Below, one piece after another: positions 8,010-13,979 of a stretch of 16,170 nt of DNA; position 1 is the stretch's first letter, and every line of letters begins with the position of its first letter. The notes below the pieces were generated by a model. It was not told the DNA's origin, made no database searches, and saw only the letters and a list, made by a program, of their open reading frames with translations. This stretch comes from JAEMQF01 sp049297615. GTDB lineage: Bacteria; Pseudomonadota; Gammaproteobacteria; Burkholderiales; Burkholderiaceae_C. A program made the translations under genes and the position numbers. The stretch lies in assembly GCA_049297615.1 (NCBI GenBank), contig JBAQUQ010000199.1, positions 1 to 16,170 on the forward strand. The letters are read 5' to 3'.

Positions 8010-9340
8010 GCCCTTCGACTCCCCCCGTTCCATCCATTCAATCGGGCCGCCTGCGTGACTTTGCGCAGGCGTTTCGCCGCCTCTGCGCGGGTGCTGTGGC
8101 GCGGCTTGCGCAGCGCTGGCGCGCGCGCCATGGTGTGATGCCATTGGACGCGCCGATCCTGAGCAATGGCCGTGGCGATGGCCCGCCCGACCTGGACGAG
8201 CTGTGGCGCGACATGAACAAGAAGCTGGGCGGCTTGTTCGGGGGCAAAGCCAAGCCGCCCCGCGGCAACGGCTCGGAAGATTCCGGCGGCCCGGGTTTTC
8301 CGAGCGACCCCAAGAGTGCCGGAATCGGTGCCCTCTTGATCGTCGGCGTCGTGCTGCTGGTCTGGCTGGGCAGCGGATTTTTCATCGTGCAGGAAGGCGA
8401 ACAAGCAGTCGTCACGTCCTTCGGCAAATACAGCCGCACCGAAGACGCAGGTTTCAAGTGGCGCATGCCTTACCCGTTCCAGGCGCACGAGACGGTGCGA
8501 GTCACCCAGTTGCGTTCGCGTGAAGTCGGCAAGAATGCCGTCGTTCCCGCCACCGGGTTGCGCGACTCGTCGATGCTCACACAAGACGAGAACATCATCG
8601 ACATTCGCTTCACGGTGCAGTACCGCCTGAAGGATTCGCGCGCGTTCCTGTTCGAAAACCGCGACCCGGAAGAAGCCGTCGGGCTCGCCGCGGAGTCAGC
8701 GGTGCGCGAGATCGTGGGCAAGAGCAAGATCGATACTGTGTTGTACGAACAGCGCGACGCGATTGCCGCAGACCTCATCACGTCGATCCAGGTCCAGCTG
8801 GATCGCCTGAAAGCCGGCATCATCGTCGTCAACGTCAACGTGCAAAGCGTGCAACCACCCGAGCAGGTGTTGGCGTCGTTCGAAGACACGCTCAAGGCCG
8901 GCCAGGACGGCGACAGGTTGAAGAAGGAAGGCCAGGCTTACGCCAGCGACGTGATTCCCAAGGCCCAGGGTTCGTCGGCGCGGCTGCGTGAAGAAGCCGA
9001 GGGCTACAAATCGCGCGTGATCGCGCAGGCCGAGGGCGACGCGCAACGCTTTCGCCAGGTTCTTGCCGAATACCAGAAAGCACCGGCGGTGACGCGCGAC
9101 CGGCTCTATCTGGAGACTATGCAGCAGGTGTATTCGAACGTCAGCAAGGTGATGGTCGACAGCCACAACAATTCCAATCTGCTCTTCCTGCCGTTGGAAA
9201 AATTGATGCAGCAAGCTGGCGCTGCAGCAGCCGCCGCGACGCCGCCCCCCCCGACAACGGGTGAGGTGCCGAGCGGCGCTGGCAGCATCGATGTGCGCTC
9301 GCGCGACGGCCAGCGCGGCCGCGACCGTGACGGACGTTGA
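8006..9340 (+). CDS. hflK: HflK, SPFH-domain partner of FtsH protease
   Basis: A 444-residue inner-membrane protein that, with HflC, forms a large periplasmic cage around the FtsH protease. It has the Gly-rich cytoplasmic segment with GPPDLDELWRDMNKKLGGLFG (the HflK N-terminal signature, residues 59-79, quoted in part), one membrane helix at about 105-128, and an SPFH/band 7 domain beginning EGEQAVVTSFGKY. A charged Ala/Glu/Gln coiled region (about 310-360) follows, then an Ala/Pro tail. The ATG at 8006 overlaps the hflX stop (ATGA). This start gives ~50 extra residues before the signature, including an Arg-rich helix-prone stretch; an alternative is ATG 8138 (Met45), but neither has a good ribosome site. 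A run of eight C (9245-9252) lies in the tail. Confidence 0.95.
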   Translation: MSPSTPPVPSIQSGRLRDFAQAFRRLCAGAVARLAQRWRARHGVMPLDAPILSNGRGDGPPDLDELWRDMNKKLGGLFGGKAKPPRGNGSEDSGGPGFPSDPKSAGIGALLIVGVVLLVWLGSGFFIVQEGEQAVVTSFGKYSRTEDAGFKWRMPYPFQAHETVRVTQLRSREVGKNAVVPATGLRDSSMLTQDENIIDIRFTVQYRLKDSRAFLFENRDPEEAVGLAAESAVREIVGKSKIDTVLYEQRDAIAADLITSIQVQLDRLKAGIIVVNVNVQSVQPPEQVLASFEDTLKAGQDGDRLKKEGQAYASDVIPKAQGSSARLREEAEGYKSRVIAQAEGDAQRFRQVLAEYQKAPAVTRDRLYLETMQQVYSNVSKVMVDSHNNSNLLFLPLEKLMQQAGAAAAAATPPPPTTGEVPSGAGSIDVRSRDGQRGRDRDGR

Positions 9341-9360
9341 GCACTGGGGGAATCAAAACC

Positions 9361-10245
9361 ATGAACCGAATCAGTCTGATCGTCGCCGTCGTCGTCGTGT
9401 CCTTGATGCTGACGGCTTCGATGCTCTTTGTCGTCGACCAGCGCCAAGTGGCCGTGATCTACGCCCTGGGGGAAATCAAGGAAGTGGTGCAGGAGCCGGG
9501 GCTGAACTTCAAGCTGCCCCCGCCGTTCCAGAATGTCGTGTTCCTGGATCGCCGCATCCAAACCCTGGACAGCCCGGAAAACCGGCCGATTTTCACCGCC
9601 GAGAAAAAGAGCTTGGTGATCGATTGGTTGGTCAAGTGGCGCGTCACCGAGCCGAAACAGTTCATCCGCAACAACGGCGTGGACATGCGCAACCTCGAGG
9701 CGCGGTTGAGCCCCGTGGTACACGCCGCGTTCAACGAAGAAGTCACCAAGCGCACCGTGGGCGGTGTGTTGTCGACAGAGCGCGACAAGGTGGTGCGCGA
9801 CGTTCAGGCGCGGCTCGTCGATGACGCCAAATCCTTCGGTATCGAAATCGTCGACGTGCGCATCAAGCGTGTCGACTTCGTCGCCAACATCACGGAATCG
9901 ATCTACAGCCGAATGAAATCCGAACGCCTCCAAGTGGCGAATCAGTTGCGCTCCACCGGTGCAGCCGAAGGTGAAAAAGTGCGCGCCGACGCGGACCGGC
10001 AGCGCGACGTGATCATCGCCGAGGCGTATCGCGACGCACAGAAGGTCAAGGGCGATGGCGACGCCAAGGCCTCCGCGATATTCGCCGAGGCCTTCGGGCG
10101 CGACCCGCAGTTCGCGCATTTCTATCGCAACCTCGAGGCCTACCGCGCAAGCTTTCGCAGCAAGGGCGACATCATCATCGTCGACAGCAGCAGCGAGTTC
10201 TTCAGGGCGATGCGCGGCTCGGCCACGGCGGGGGCGAAGAAGTAG
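9361..10245 (+). CDS. hflC: HflC, SPFH-domain partner of FtsH protease
   Basis: A 294-residue protein with an N-terminal membrane helix (about residues 4-24, ISLIVAVVVVSLMLTASMLF) and a periplasmic SPFH domain (VDQRQVAVIYALGEIKEV, then SLVIDWLVKWRVTEPKQFI). A long Ala/Asp/Arg helix follows (AAEGEKVRADADRQRDVIIA), and the typical C-terminus includes RDPQFAHFYRNLEAYR. With HflK it modulates FtsH proteolysis at the inner membrane. I chose ATG 9361 because GGGGGAA at 9346-9352 lies 8 bases before it and the protein then begins MNRISL, as HflC proteins do. A longer frame from TTG 9337 is possible but adds only eight atypical residues. The gene follows hflK by 20 bases; a DUF2065 gene begins 6 bases after its stop, the usual arrangement. 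Confidence 0.96.
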   Translation: MNRISLIVAVVVVSLMLTASMLFVVDQRQVAVIYALGEIKEVVQEPGLNFKLPPPFQNVVFLDRRIQTLDSPENRPIFTAEKKSLVIDWLVKWRVTEPKQFIRNNGVDMRNLEARLSPVVHAAFNEEVTKRTVGGVLSTERDKVVRDVQARLVDDAKSFGIEIVDVRIKRVDFVANITESIYSRMKSERLQVANQLRSTGAAEGEKVRADADRQRDVIIAEAYRDAQKVKGDGDAKASAIFAEAFGRDPQFAHFYRNLEAYRASFRSKGDIIIVDSSSEFFRAMRGSATAGAKK

Positions 10246-10251
10246 CCAGCG

Positions 10252-10455
10252 GTGAACGCTGTCAGCGCCTGGGACGTGCTGCTCGGCGCGTTCGCGCTGA
10301 TGTTGGTGGCCGAAGGTCTGCTGCCCTTGTTCAGCCCGACGGCGTGGCGCAGCGTCTTCGAGCGTGCCTTGAAAATGAGCGACGGCCAAATTCGCTTCCT
10401 CGGATTGGTGAGCCTGCTGTCGGGTCTGCTGTTGTGGCTTCTGTTCTGGCCCTGA
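10252..10455 (+). CDS. Small DUF2065 membrane protein (YjeT-like)
   Basis: A 67-residue protein with two predicted membrane helices: about residues 8-27 (DVLLGAFALMLVAEGLLPLF) and 47-66, ending LLLWLLFWP. A short polar loop between them carries the conserved-looking SPTAWRSVF and MSDGQIRFLGL. This layout and the position directly after hflC match DUF2065 (YjeT in E. coli, also beside hflC). Its function is unknown; association with the HflKC-FtsH complex is only a guess from gene order. The start is GTG 10252, 6 bases after the hflC stop, with a weak ribosome site inside the end of hflC. Codon use looks like that of its neighbours, and both spacing and hydrophobicity argue for a real gene. 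Confidence 0.88.
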   Translation: MNAVSAWDVLLGAFALMLVAEGLLPLFSPTAWRSVFERALKMSDGQIRFLGLVSLLSGLLLWLLFWP

Positions 10456-10525
10456 GCAGGCGAGCCGGTCATCAGGTCGCACGCTGAATCGCTGCAGCCC
10501 ACGGCGTGGGTGCCCCGCGCGCACA

Positions 10526-10531
10526 TACAAT
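10526..10531 (+). promoter_or_regulatory. Possible -10 box upstream of hisZ
   Basis: TACAAT matches the sigma-70 -10 consensus at five of six bases and ends 28 bases before ATG 10560, in the 104-base gap after DUF2065. No good -35 box lies 16-18 bases upstream. That area instead holds the interrupted palindrome CCCACG-G-CGTGGG (10498-10510). A new transcription unit hisZ-purA-phosphoribosyltransferase could start here, but this is inference. Confidence 0.35.
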
Positions 10532-10559
10532 CCAGGTTTTACTCTCGCCGCGCCCTCGC

Positions 10560-11720
10560 ATGTCCTCTGCTTGGCTGTTGCCTGAGCACATCGCCGATGT
10601 CCTGCCCGTCCAGGCCCGGCACATCGAAACACTGCGCGCAGAACTGCTCGATGTGGCGCGTCGCTTCGGCTTCGAACTGGTGGCGCCGCCCCTGCTCGAG
10701 CATCTCGAATCGCTGTTGTCGGGCACTGGGCGCGAGCTCGAACTGACGACGTTCAAGCTCGTCGACCAGCTCAGTGGCCGCACTCTGGGAATTCGTGCCG
10801 ACAGCACGCCTCAGGTAGCACGGATCGACGCGCATTTGCTCAATCGCCGCGGCGTGACGAGGCTTTGCTACTGCGGGCCCGTGCTTCGCACCCTCCCTGC
10901 GAGCGTGCACGCGACGCGTGAGCCCTTGCAGTTCGGCGCAGAAATTTACGGTCATTCGCAGCTCGAAGCAGACCTCGAAGTGCTGGAGCTTGCGCTCGAT
11001 TGCCTGGACAGGGCGGGTATGGCGCCGGCCACGCTGGACCTTGCCGATGCGCGCATCGTGAACGCCGTGCTGCAAGAGGCAGGCGACTCCGAGCGGCACG
11101 AGGCTGTGGCGACCGTGCTCGCGGCTAAAGACGTGGCGAAGCTGCGCGTACTCGGTGCCGATTTCGCGCCGGAAGTGATCGAAGCGCTGCTCGCCTTGGT
11201 CGAACTGTATGGCGACGATTCCGTGTTGCGCAAGGCGCGCGAGGTGCTGCCGACGCATCCCGCACTGGACTCGGCTTTGCGCGACCTGCAGTGGCTCGCC
11301 GACCACGTTCGGCAAACTCACCCTGCGGTACGGGTCGGATTCGATCTGGCCGACCTTGGCGGCTATGCCTATTACAGCGGGGCGCGCTTTGCGATCTACA
11401 GCCCCGGGGCGAACGACGCGCTGGTGCGCGGCGGGCGCTACGATGAGGTCGGAGCGATCTTTGGCCGCAATCGCCCTGCCGTGGGTTTCAGCCTGGATCT
11501 GAAGACGCTGGCCGAACTCGCGCCGGGCAATGGTGCGCGCGCCGCGATCCGCGCACCTTGGGCCGAAGACAGCGGCTTGCGTGCTGCCGTGCGCCAGTTG
11601 CGCGGCCGTGGTGAAACCGTGGTGTGCATGCCGCCCGGACGTGAAAGCGAAGCGCAGGAATTCGAATGCGACCGCGAGTTGGTCGCGCTGGGCGGGCAGT
11701 GGCTCGTGCGGGCGATTTGA
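10560..11720 (+). CDS. hisZ: HisZ, regulatory subunit of ATP phosphoribosyltransferase
   Basis: A 386-residue HisRS-like protein without aminoacylation function. In bacteria with short-form HisG it assembles with HisG and is needed for activity and histidine feedback of the first step of histidine biosynthesis. It keeps the class II fold (WLLPEHIADVLPVQARHIE at the N-terminus; TPQVARIDAH; GGRYDEVGAIFGRNRPAVGFS in place of motif 3). It lacks the HisRS signatures: motif 2 is replaced by YCGPVLRTLPA, and the histidine loop by GGYAYYSG from about residue 267. It also lacks the HisRS anticodon-binding domain. ATG 10560 gives the usual N-terminus; an in-frame upstream start at 10506 adds atypical sequence. 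hisG is not in the window, so the partner must lie elsewhere. HisZ next to purA is a familiar betaproteobacterial arrangement. Confidence 0.95.
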   Translation: MSSAWLLPEHIADVLPVQARHIETLRAELLDVARRFGFELVAPPLLEHLESLLSGTGRELELTTFKLVDQLSGRTLGIRADSTPQVARIDAHLLNRRGVTRLCYCGPVLRTLPASVHATREPLQFGAEIYGHSQLEADLEVLELALDCLDRAGMAPATLDLADARIVNAVLQEAGDSERHEAVATVLAAKDVAKLRVLGADFAPEVIEALLALVELYGDDSVLRKAREVLPTHPALDSALRDLQWLADHVRQTHPAVRVGFDLADLGGYAYYSGARFAIYSPGANDALVRGGRYDEVGAIFGRNRPAVGFSLDLKTLAELAPGNGARAAIRAPWAEDSGLRAAVRQLRGRGETVVCMPPGRESEAQEFECDRELVALGGQWLVRAI

Positions 11721-11726
11721 GGCCAC

Positions 11727-11731
11727 AGGAG
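11727..11731 (+). promoter_or_regulatory. Strong ribosome binding site of the purA leader ORF
   Basis: AGGAG lies 7 bases before ATG 11739. It is too far (45 bases) to serve the purA TTG at 11777 directly, which itself has only GGAG at 11763-11766. The best initiation site in the hisZ-purA gap therefore belongs to the short leader ORF. Confidence 0.6.
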
Positions 11732-11738
11732 TGACGCC

Positions 11739-11780
11739 ATGGATTGCATCGATAGCATGAACGGAGCAGCAATCAATTGA
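11739..11780 (+). CDS. 13-residue leader ORF overlapping the purA start
   Basis: ATG 11739 opens a frame encoding MDCIDSMNGAAIN and stopping at TGA 11778-11780. Its stop overlaps the purA start codon as TTGA (11777-11780), and it has a well-spaced AGGAG site. It starts 18 bases after the hisZ stop. No known family fits a peptide this short. The likely role, if any, is translational coupling: ribosomes ending here could re-initiate at the weak TTG of purA. It could also be chance, since short frames are common; the combination of a good ribosome site and a stop-start overlap is what makes it notable. Confidence 0.4.
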   Translation: MDCIDSMNGAAIN

Positions 11781-13108
11781 ACGCGCGCACAGCGGGACAC
11801 AATGTTGTCGTCGTCGGAACGCAGTGGGGCGACGAGGGCAAAGGCAAGGTCGTCGACTGGCTGACCGACCACGCCCAGGCCGTGGTGCGTTTCCAGGGCG
11901 GTCACAACGCCGGCCACACCCTCGTCATCAAGGGCGTGAAGACGGCGCTGCAATTGATTCCATCGGGAATCATGCGTGAAGCCGTGGCGTGTTACATCGG
12001 CAACGGCGTGGTCGTCGACCCGACGCATCTGCTCGCGGAAATCGCCAGGCTCGAAGGCATGGGTGTGAACGTGCGCTCGCGCCTGTTTCTCAGCGAGTCG
12101 TGTCCGCTGATCCTGCCGTTTCACGTGCAGCTGGACCTGGCCCGCGAGGCGCTTCGCGAAAGCAGCGGGGTGGGCAAGATCGGCACCACAGGCAAGGGCA
12201 TCGGCCCGGCCTATGAAGACAAGGTGGCGCGTCGTGCGCTGCGCGTCCAGGACTTGAAACACCCGCAGCGCTTCGAGCGCAAATTGCGCGAACTGCTCGA
12301 TCTGCACAACGCTTCCCTGACCGGACCGCTGCGCTCCAAGGCGCTCGAGATGCAACCCATCCTGGACGGCGCGATGCAAGCCGCGTCGGCATTGGCGCCG
12401 ATGATGGCCGATGTGGGCTACTTGCTGTACAACGCGCATCGCAACGGGCATAACGTCCTGTTCGAGGGGGCACAGGGCAGTCTGCTCGACATCGACCACG
12501 GCACCTACCCTTACGTGACCTCGAGCAATTGCGTTGCCGGTAATGCCGCAGCCGGTGCCGGCGTCGGGCCGAACCTGCTGCATTACATCCTGGGGATCAC
12601 GAAGGCTTATGCGACGCGCGTCGGCGGCGGGCCGTTTCCGAGCGAACTGGCCATCGACGACAAGGGCACGGTGGGGCACCACCTGTCCAGCGTCGGCCAG
12701 GAGCGCGGCACCGTGACGGGTCGTGCGCGCCGCTGCGGTTGGCTCGACGCCGCCGCCCTCAAACGCGCCATCATCATCAATGGCGTTTCAGGCTTGTGCG
12801 TCACCAAGCTCGACGTGCTCGACGGTCTGACCGAGATCAAAGTCTGTGTCGGCTACGAGCTCGGTGCCCGGCAACTCGACATCCTGCCGCTGGACGCCGA
12901 CGACATCGCGATGTGCCGGCCCGTCTACGACACCCTGCCCGGTTGGAACGAGAGCACCCATGGAGTCACTCGCTGGGAGGGCCTGCCGCTCAATGCGCGC
13001 CGCTATCTCGAGCGGGTTCAGGAATTCATCGGTGCGCCGATCGACATGGTGTCCACCGGTCCGGACCGCGACCACACGATTTTGTTGCGCCACCCGTTCC
13101 AGGCCTGA
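11777..13108 (+). CDS. purA: Adenylosuccinate synthetase
   Basis: A 443-residue enzyme that joins IMP and aspartate using GTP, the first committed step from IMP to AMP. The N-terminal signature GTQWGDEGKGK occupies residues 14-24. Asp19 and His47 (GGHNAGHT, 41-48) correspond to the catalytic pair Asp13/His41 of E. coli PurA. Further hallmarks are GIGPAYEDK, NVLFEGAQGSLLDIDHGTYP, GGGPFPSE, TGRARRCGWLD and the C-terminal STGPDRDHTI for GTP binding. The start must be TTG 11777: the in-frame codon at 11753 is a stop, no ATG or GTG lies between, and the conserved NVVVVGTQWGD begins at residue 9. It follows hisZ by 56 bases, a gap occupied by a short leader ORF. Length fits the family. Confidence 0.97.
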   Translation: MNARTAGHNVVVVGTQWGDEGKGKVVDWLTDHAQAVVRFQGGHNAGHTLVIKGVKTALQLIPSGIMREAVACYIGNGVVVDPTHLLAEIARLEGMGVNVRSRLFLSESCPLILPFHVQLDLAREALRESSGVGKIGTTGKGIGPAYEDKVARRALRVQDLKHPQRFERKLRELLDLHNASLTGPLRSKALEMQPILDGAMQAASALAPMMADVGYLLYNAHRNGHNVLFEGAQGSLLDIDHGTYPYVTSSNCVAGNAAAGAGVGPNLLHYILGITKAYATRVGGGPFPSELAIDDKGTVGHHLSSVGQERGTVTGRARRCGWLDAAALKRAIIINGVSGLCVTKLDVLDGLTEIKVCVGYELGARQLDILPLDADDIAMCRPVYDTLPGWNESTHGVTRWEGLPLNARRYLERVQEFIGAPIDMVSTGPDRDHTILLRHPFQA

Positions 13109-13133
13109 GGCGCGTAGCGAACTGGAGACCCGC

Positions 13134-13655
13134 ATGCTCACCGACGACGGCAAACACCTCTACGTGTCCTGGGACGAGTACCACATGCTGACCGAAAGAT
13201 TGGCGCTGAAAGTTCACGCCTCGGGTTGGGTATTCGACCAGATTCTGTGCTTGGCACGCGGCGGCATGCGACCCGGCGACGTGTTGTCGCGAGTCTTCGA
13301 CAAGCCGCTCGCCATCATGGCGACAAGCTCCTACCGGGCCGACGCCGGCACGATTCAGGGGCGCTTGGATCTGGCGAAGTACATCACCTTGCCCAAGGGC
13401 GAATTGGCGGGGCGTGTGCTGCTCGTCGACGACCTGGCCGATTCGGGGATCACCTTGCGCGCGGTGGTGGATCGGCTGCGCGGCATGCCTTCGATCGTTG
13501 AGCTCCGGTCAGCGGTGATTTGGACGAAGGCCGTGTCGAGCTATACGCCCGACTATTACGTCGAGTTGTTGCCGACGAGTCCTTGGATTCATCAGCCGTT
13601 CGAGGAGTATGACGAGTTGAGGCCGGCGGGTTTGGCGAAGAAGTTCGTGATTTGA
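13134..13655 (+). CDS. Purine-type phosphoribosyltransferase (substrate not certain)
   Basis: A 173-residue type I phosphoribosyltransferase. The PRPP-binding loop is VLLVDDLADSGITL, with Asp99, Asp100, Ser104 and Gly105. A conserved RGGMRPGDVLSR segment near residue 43 and the flexible-loop region SSYRADAG near 63-70 resemble the xanthine/guanine/hypoxanthine branch. It probably salvages a purine base with PRPP, which fits its position 25 bases after purA, but the base-recognition hood at the C-terminus (TPDYYVELLPTSPWIHQPFEE) cannot be assigned to hypoxanthine, guanine or xanthine from sequence by eye. ATG 13134 is preceded by GGAG at 13124-13127. It is the last gene of the long + strand series; a hairpin-rich convergent gap follows. 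Confidence 0.85.
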   Translation: MLTDDGKHLYVSWDEYHMLTERLALKVHASGWVFDQILCLARGGMRPGDVLSRVFDKPLAIMATSSYRADAGTIQGRLDLAKYITLPKGELAGRVLLVDDLADSGITLRAVVDRLRGMPSIVELRSAVIWTKAVSSYTPDYYVELLPTSPWIHQPFEEYDELRPAGLAKKFVI

Positions 13656-13706
13656 TGTTGGGTCACGCCCCGCTTCGCATCGGCTTGGGCTGGCTGCGCG
13701 TCGCGA

Positions 13707-13723
13707 GGCCGCCTTTGGCGGCC
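13707..13723. repeat. Hairpin 1 in the convergent gap (7-bp stem)
   Basis: GGCCGCC, loop TTT, GGCGGCC: a perfect 7-bp stem 52 bases after the phosphoribosyltransferase stop. No T-run follows on the + strand, so it is not a canonical intrinsic terminator, though it may protect or trim the mRNA 3' end. Confidence 0.7.
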
Positions 13724-13750
13724 CGGGACTCGGCCCCGTTCCGCGGCCCC

Positions 13751-13772
13751 GGCCGGGCTTGCAAGCCCGGCC
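13751..13772. repeat. 22-base perfect palindrome in the convergent gap
   Basis: GGCCGGGCTTG followed by CAAGCCCGGCC is a perfect dyad. It is followed on the + strand by TTCTCAGTCCCTTC, pyrimidine-rich but without a true T-run. It may serve as an imperfect terminator for the + strand unit, or be part of a dispersed intergenic repeat. Confidence 0.85.
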
Positions 13773-13788
13773 TTCTCAGTCCCTTCGC

Positions 13789-13810
13789 GCTGGGTGCGCA
13801 GGCACCCAGC
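13789..13810. repeat. 9-bp hairpin near the tRNA-Leu terminator
   Basis: GCTGGGTGC (13789-13797), loop GCAG, GCACCCAGC (13802-13810): a perfect 9-bp stem. Its arms resemble the CTGGGCACC motif that begins 2 bases later and that mirrors the tRNA-Leu 3' end. Confidence 0.85.
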
Positions 13811-13811
13811 T

Positions 13812-13854
13812 CTGGGCACCAAATGAAAAGGCCGCATACTGCGGCCCTCATATT

Positions 13855-13864
<10 letters not shown>
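13812..13864. repeat. Nested inverted repeat mirroring the tRNA-Leu 3' end
   Basis: CTGGGCACCAAAT (13812-13824) is the exact reverse complement of ATTTGGTGCCCAG (13852-13864). The right arm contains the CCA end, discriminator base and six bases of the acceptor stem of tRNA-Leu. The 27-base spacer contains the terminator hairpin, giving a hairpin inside a hairpin. Confidence 0.9.
13821..13846 (-). terminator. Rho-independent terminator of tRNA-Leu
   Basis: Read on the - strand, 8 bases after the tRNA CCA end (13847-13854) comes GGCCGCA, loop GTA, TGCGGCC (13846 down to 13830), followed by TTTTCATTT (13829-13821). The perfect 7-bp GC-rich stem with a T-rich tail is a standard intrinsic terminator. 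Confidence 0.85.
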
Positions 13865-13939
<75 letters not shown>

Positions 13940-13956
13940 ATTTCAGGAAGTCGGGG

Positions 13957-13965
13957 ACTATACCA
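13957..13965 (-). promoter_or_regulatory. Extended -10 promoter of tRNA-Leu
   Basis: On the - strand TGGTATAGT is an extended -10 element (TGn plus TATAGT, five of six matches to TATAAT). It is followed by a C/G-rich discriminator (CCCCGAC), and the tRNA 5' end lies 17 bases after the hexamer, which implies a leader of about 10 bases. No good -35 box is visible, which extended -10 promoters tolerate. A GC-rich discriminator is typical of stable-RNA promoters under stringent control; that regulation is inferred. Confidence 0.6.
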
Positions 13966-13979
13966 TTCGAGTTATTCCA

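Noticed and set aside
9106..10632. A 508-codon open frame on the - strand across hflK, hflC and DUF2065
   Set aside because: It spans three well-identified + strand genes and has no domain or sensible start; treated as an antisense shadow. The same applies to the long - strand frames at 3668-4999 and 4644-5951.
13707..13772. Canonical Rho-independent terminator of the phosphoribosyltransferase gene
   Set aside because: The stems are strong but neither is followed by a T-run on the + strand, so I recorded them as hairpins rather than terminators.
13812..13820. A second tRNA or a phage attachment duplicate of the tRNA 3' end
   Set aside because: CTGGGCACC resembles a tRNA 3' end on the + strand but has no T arm or other tRNA part before it. 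It is inverted relative to tRNA-Leu, whereas integration would leave a direct repeat, and there is no integrase gene in the window.
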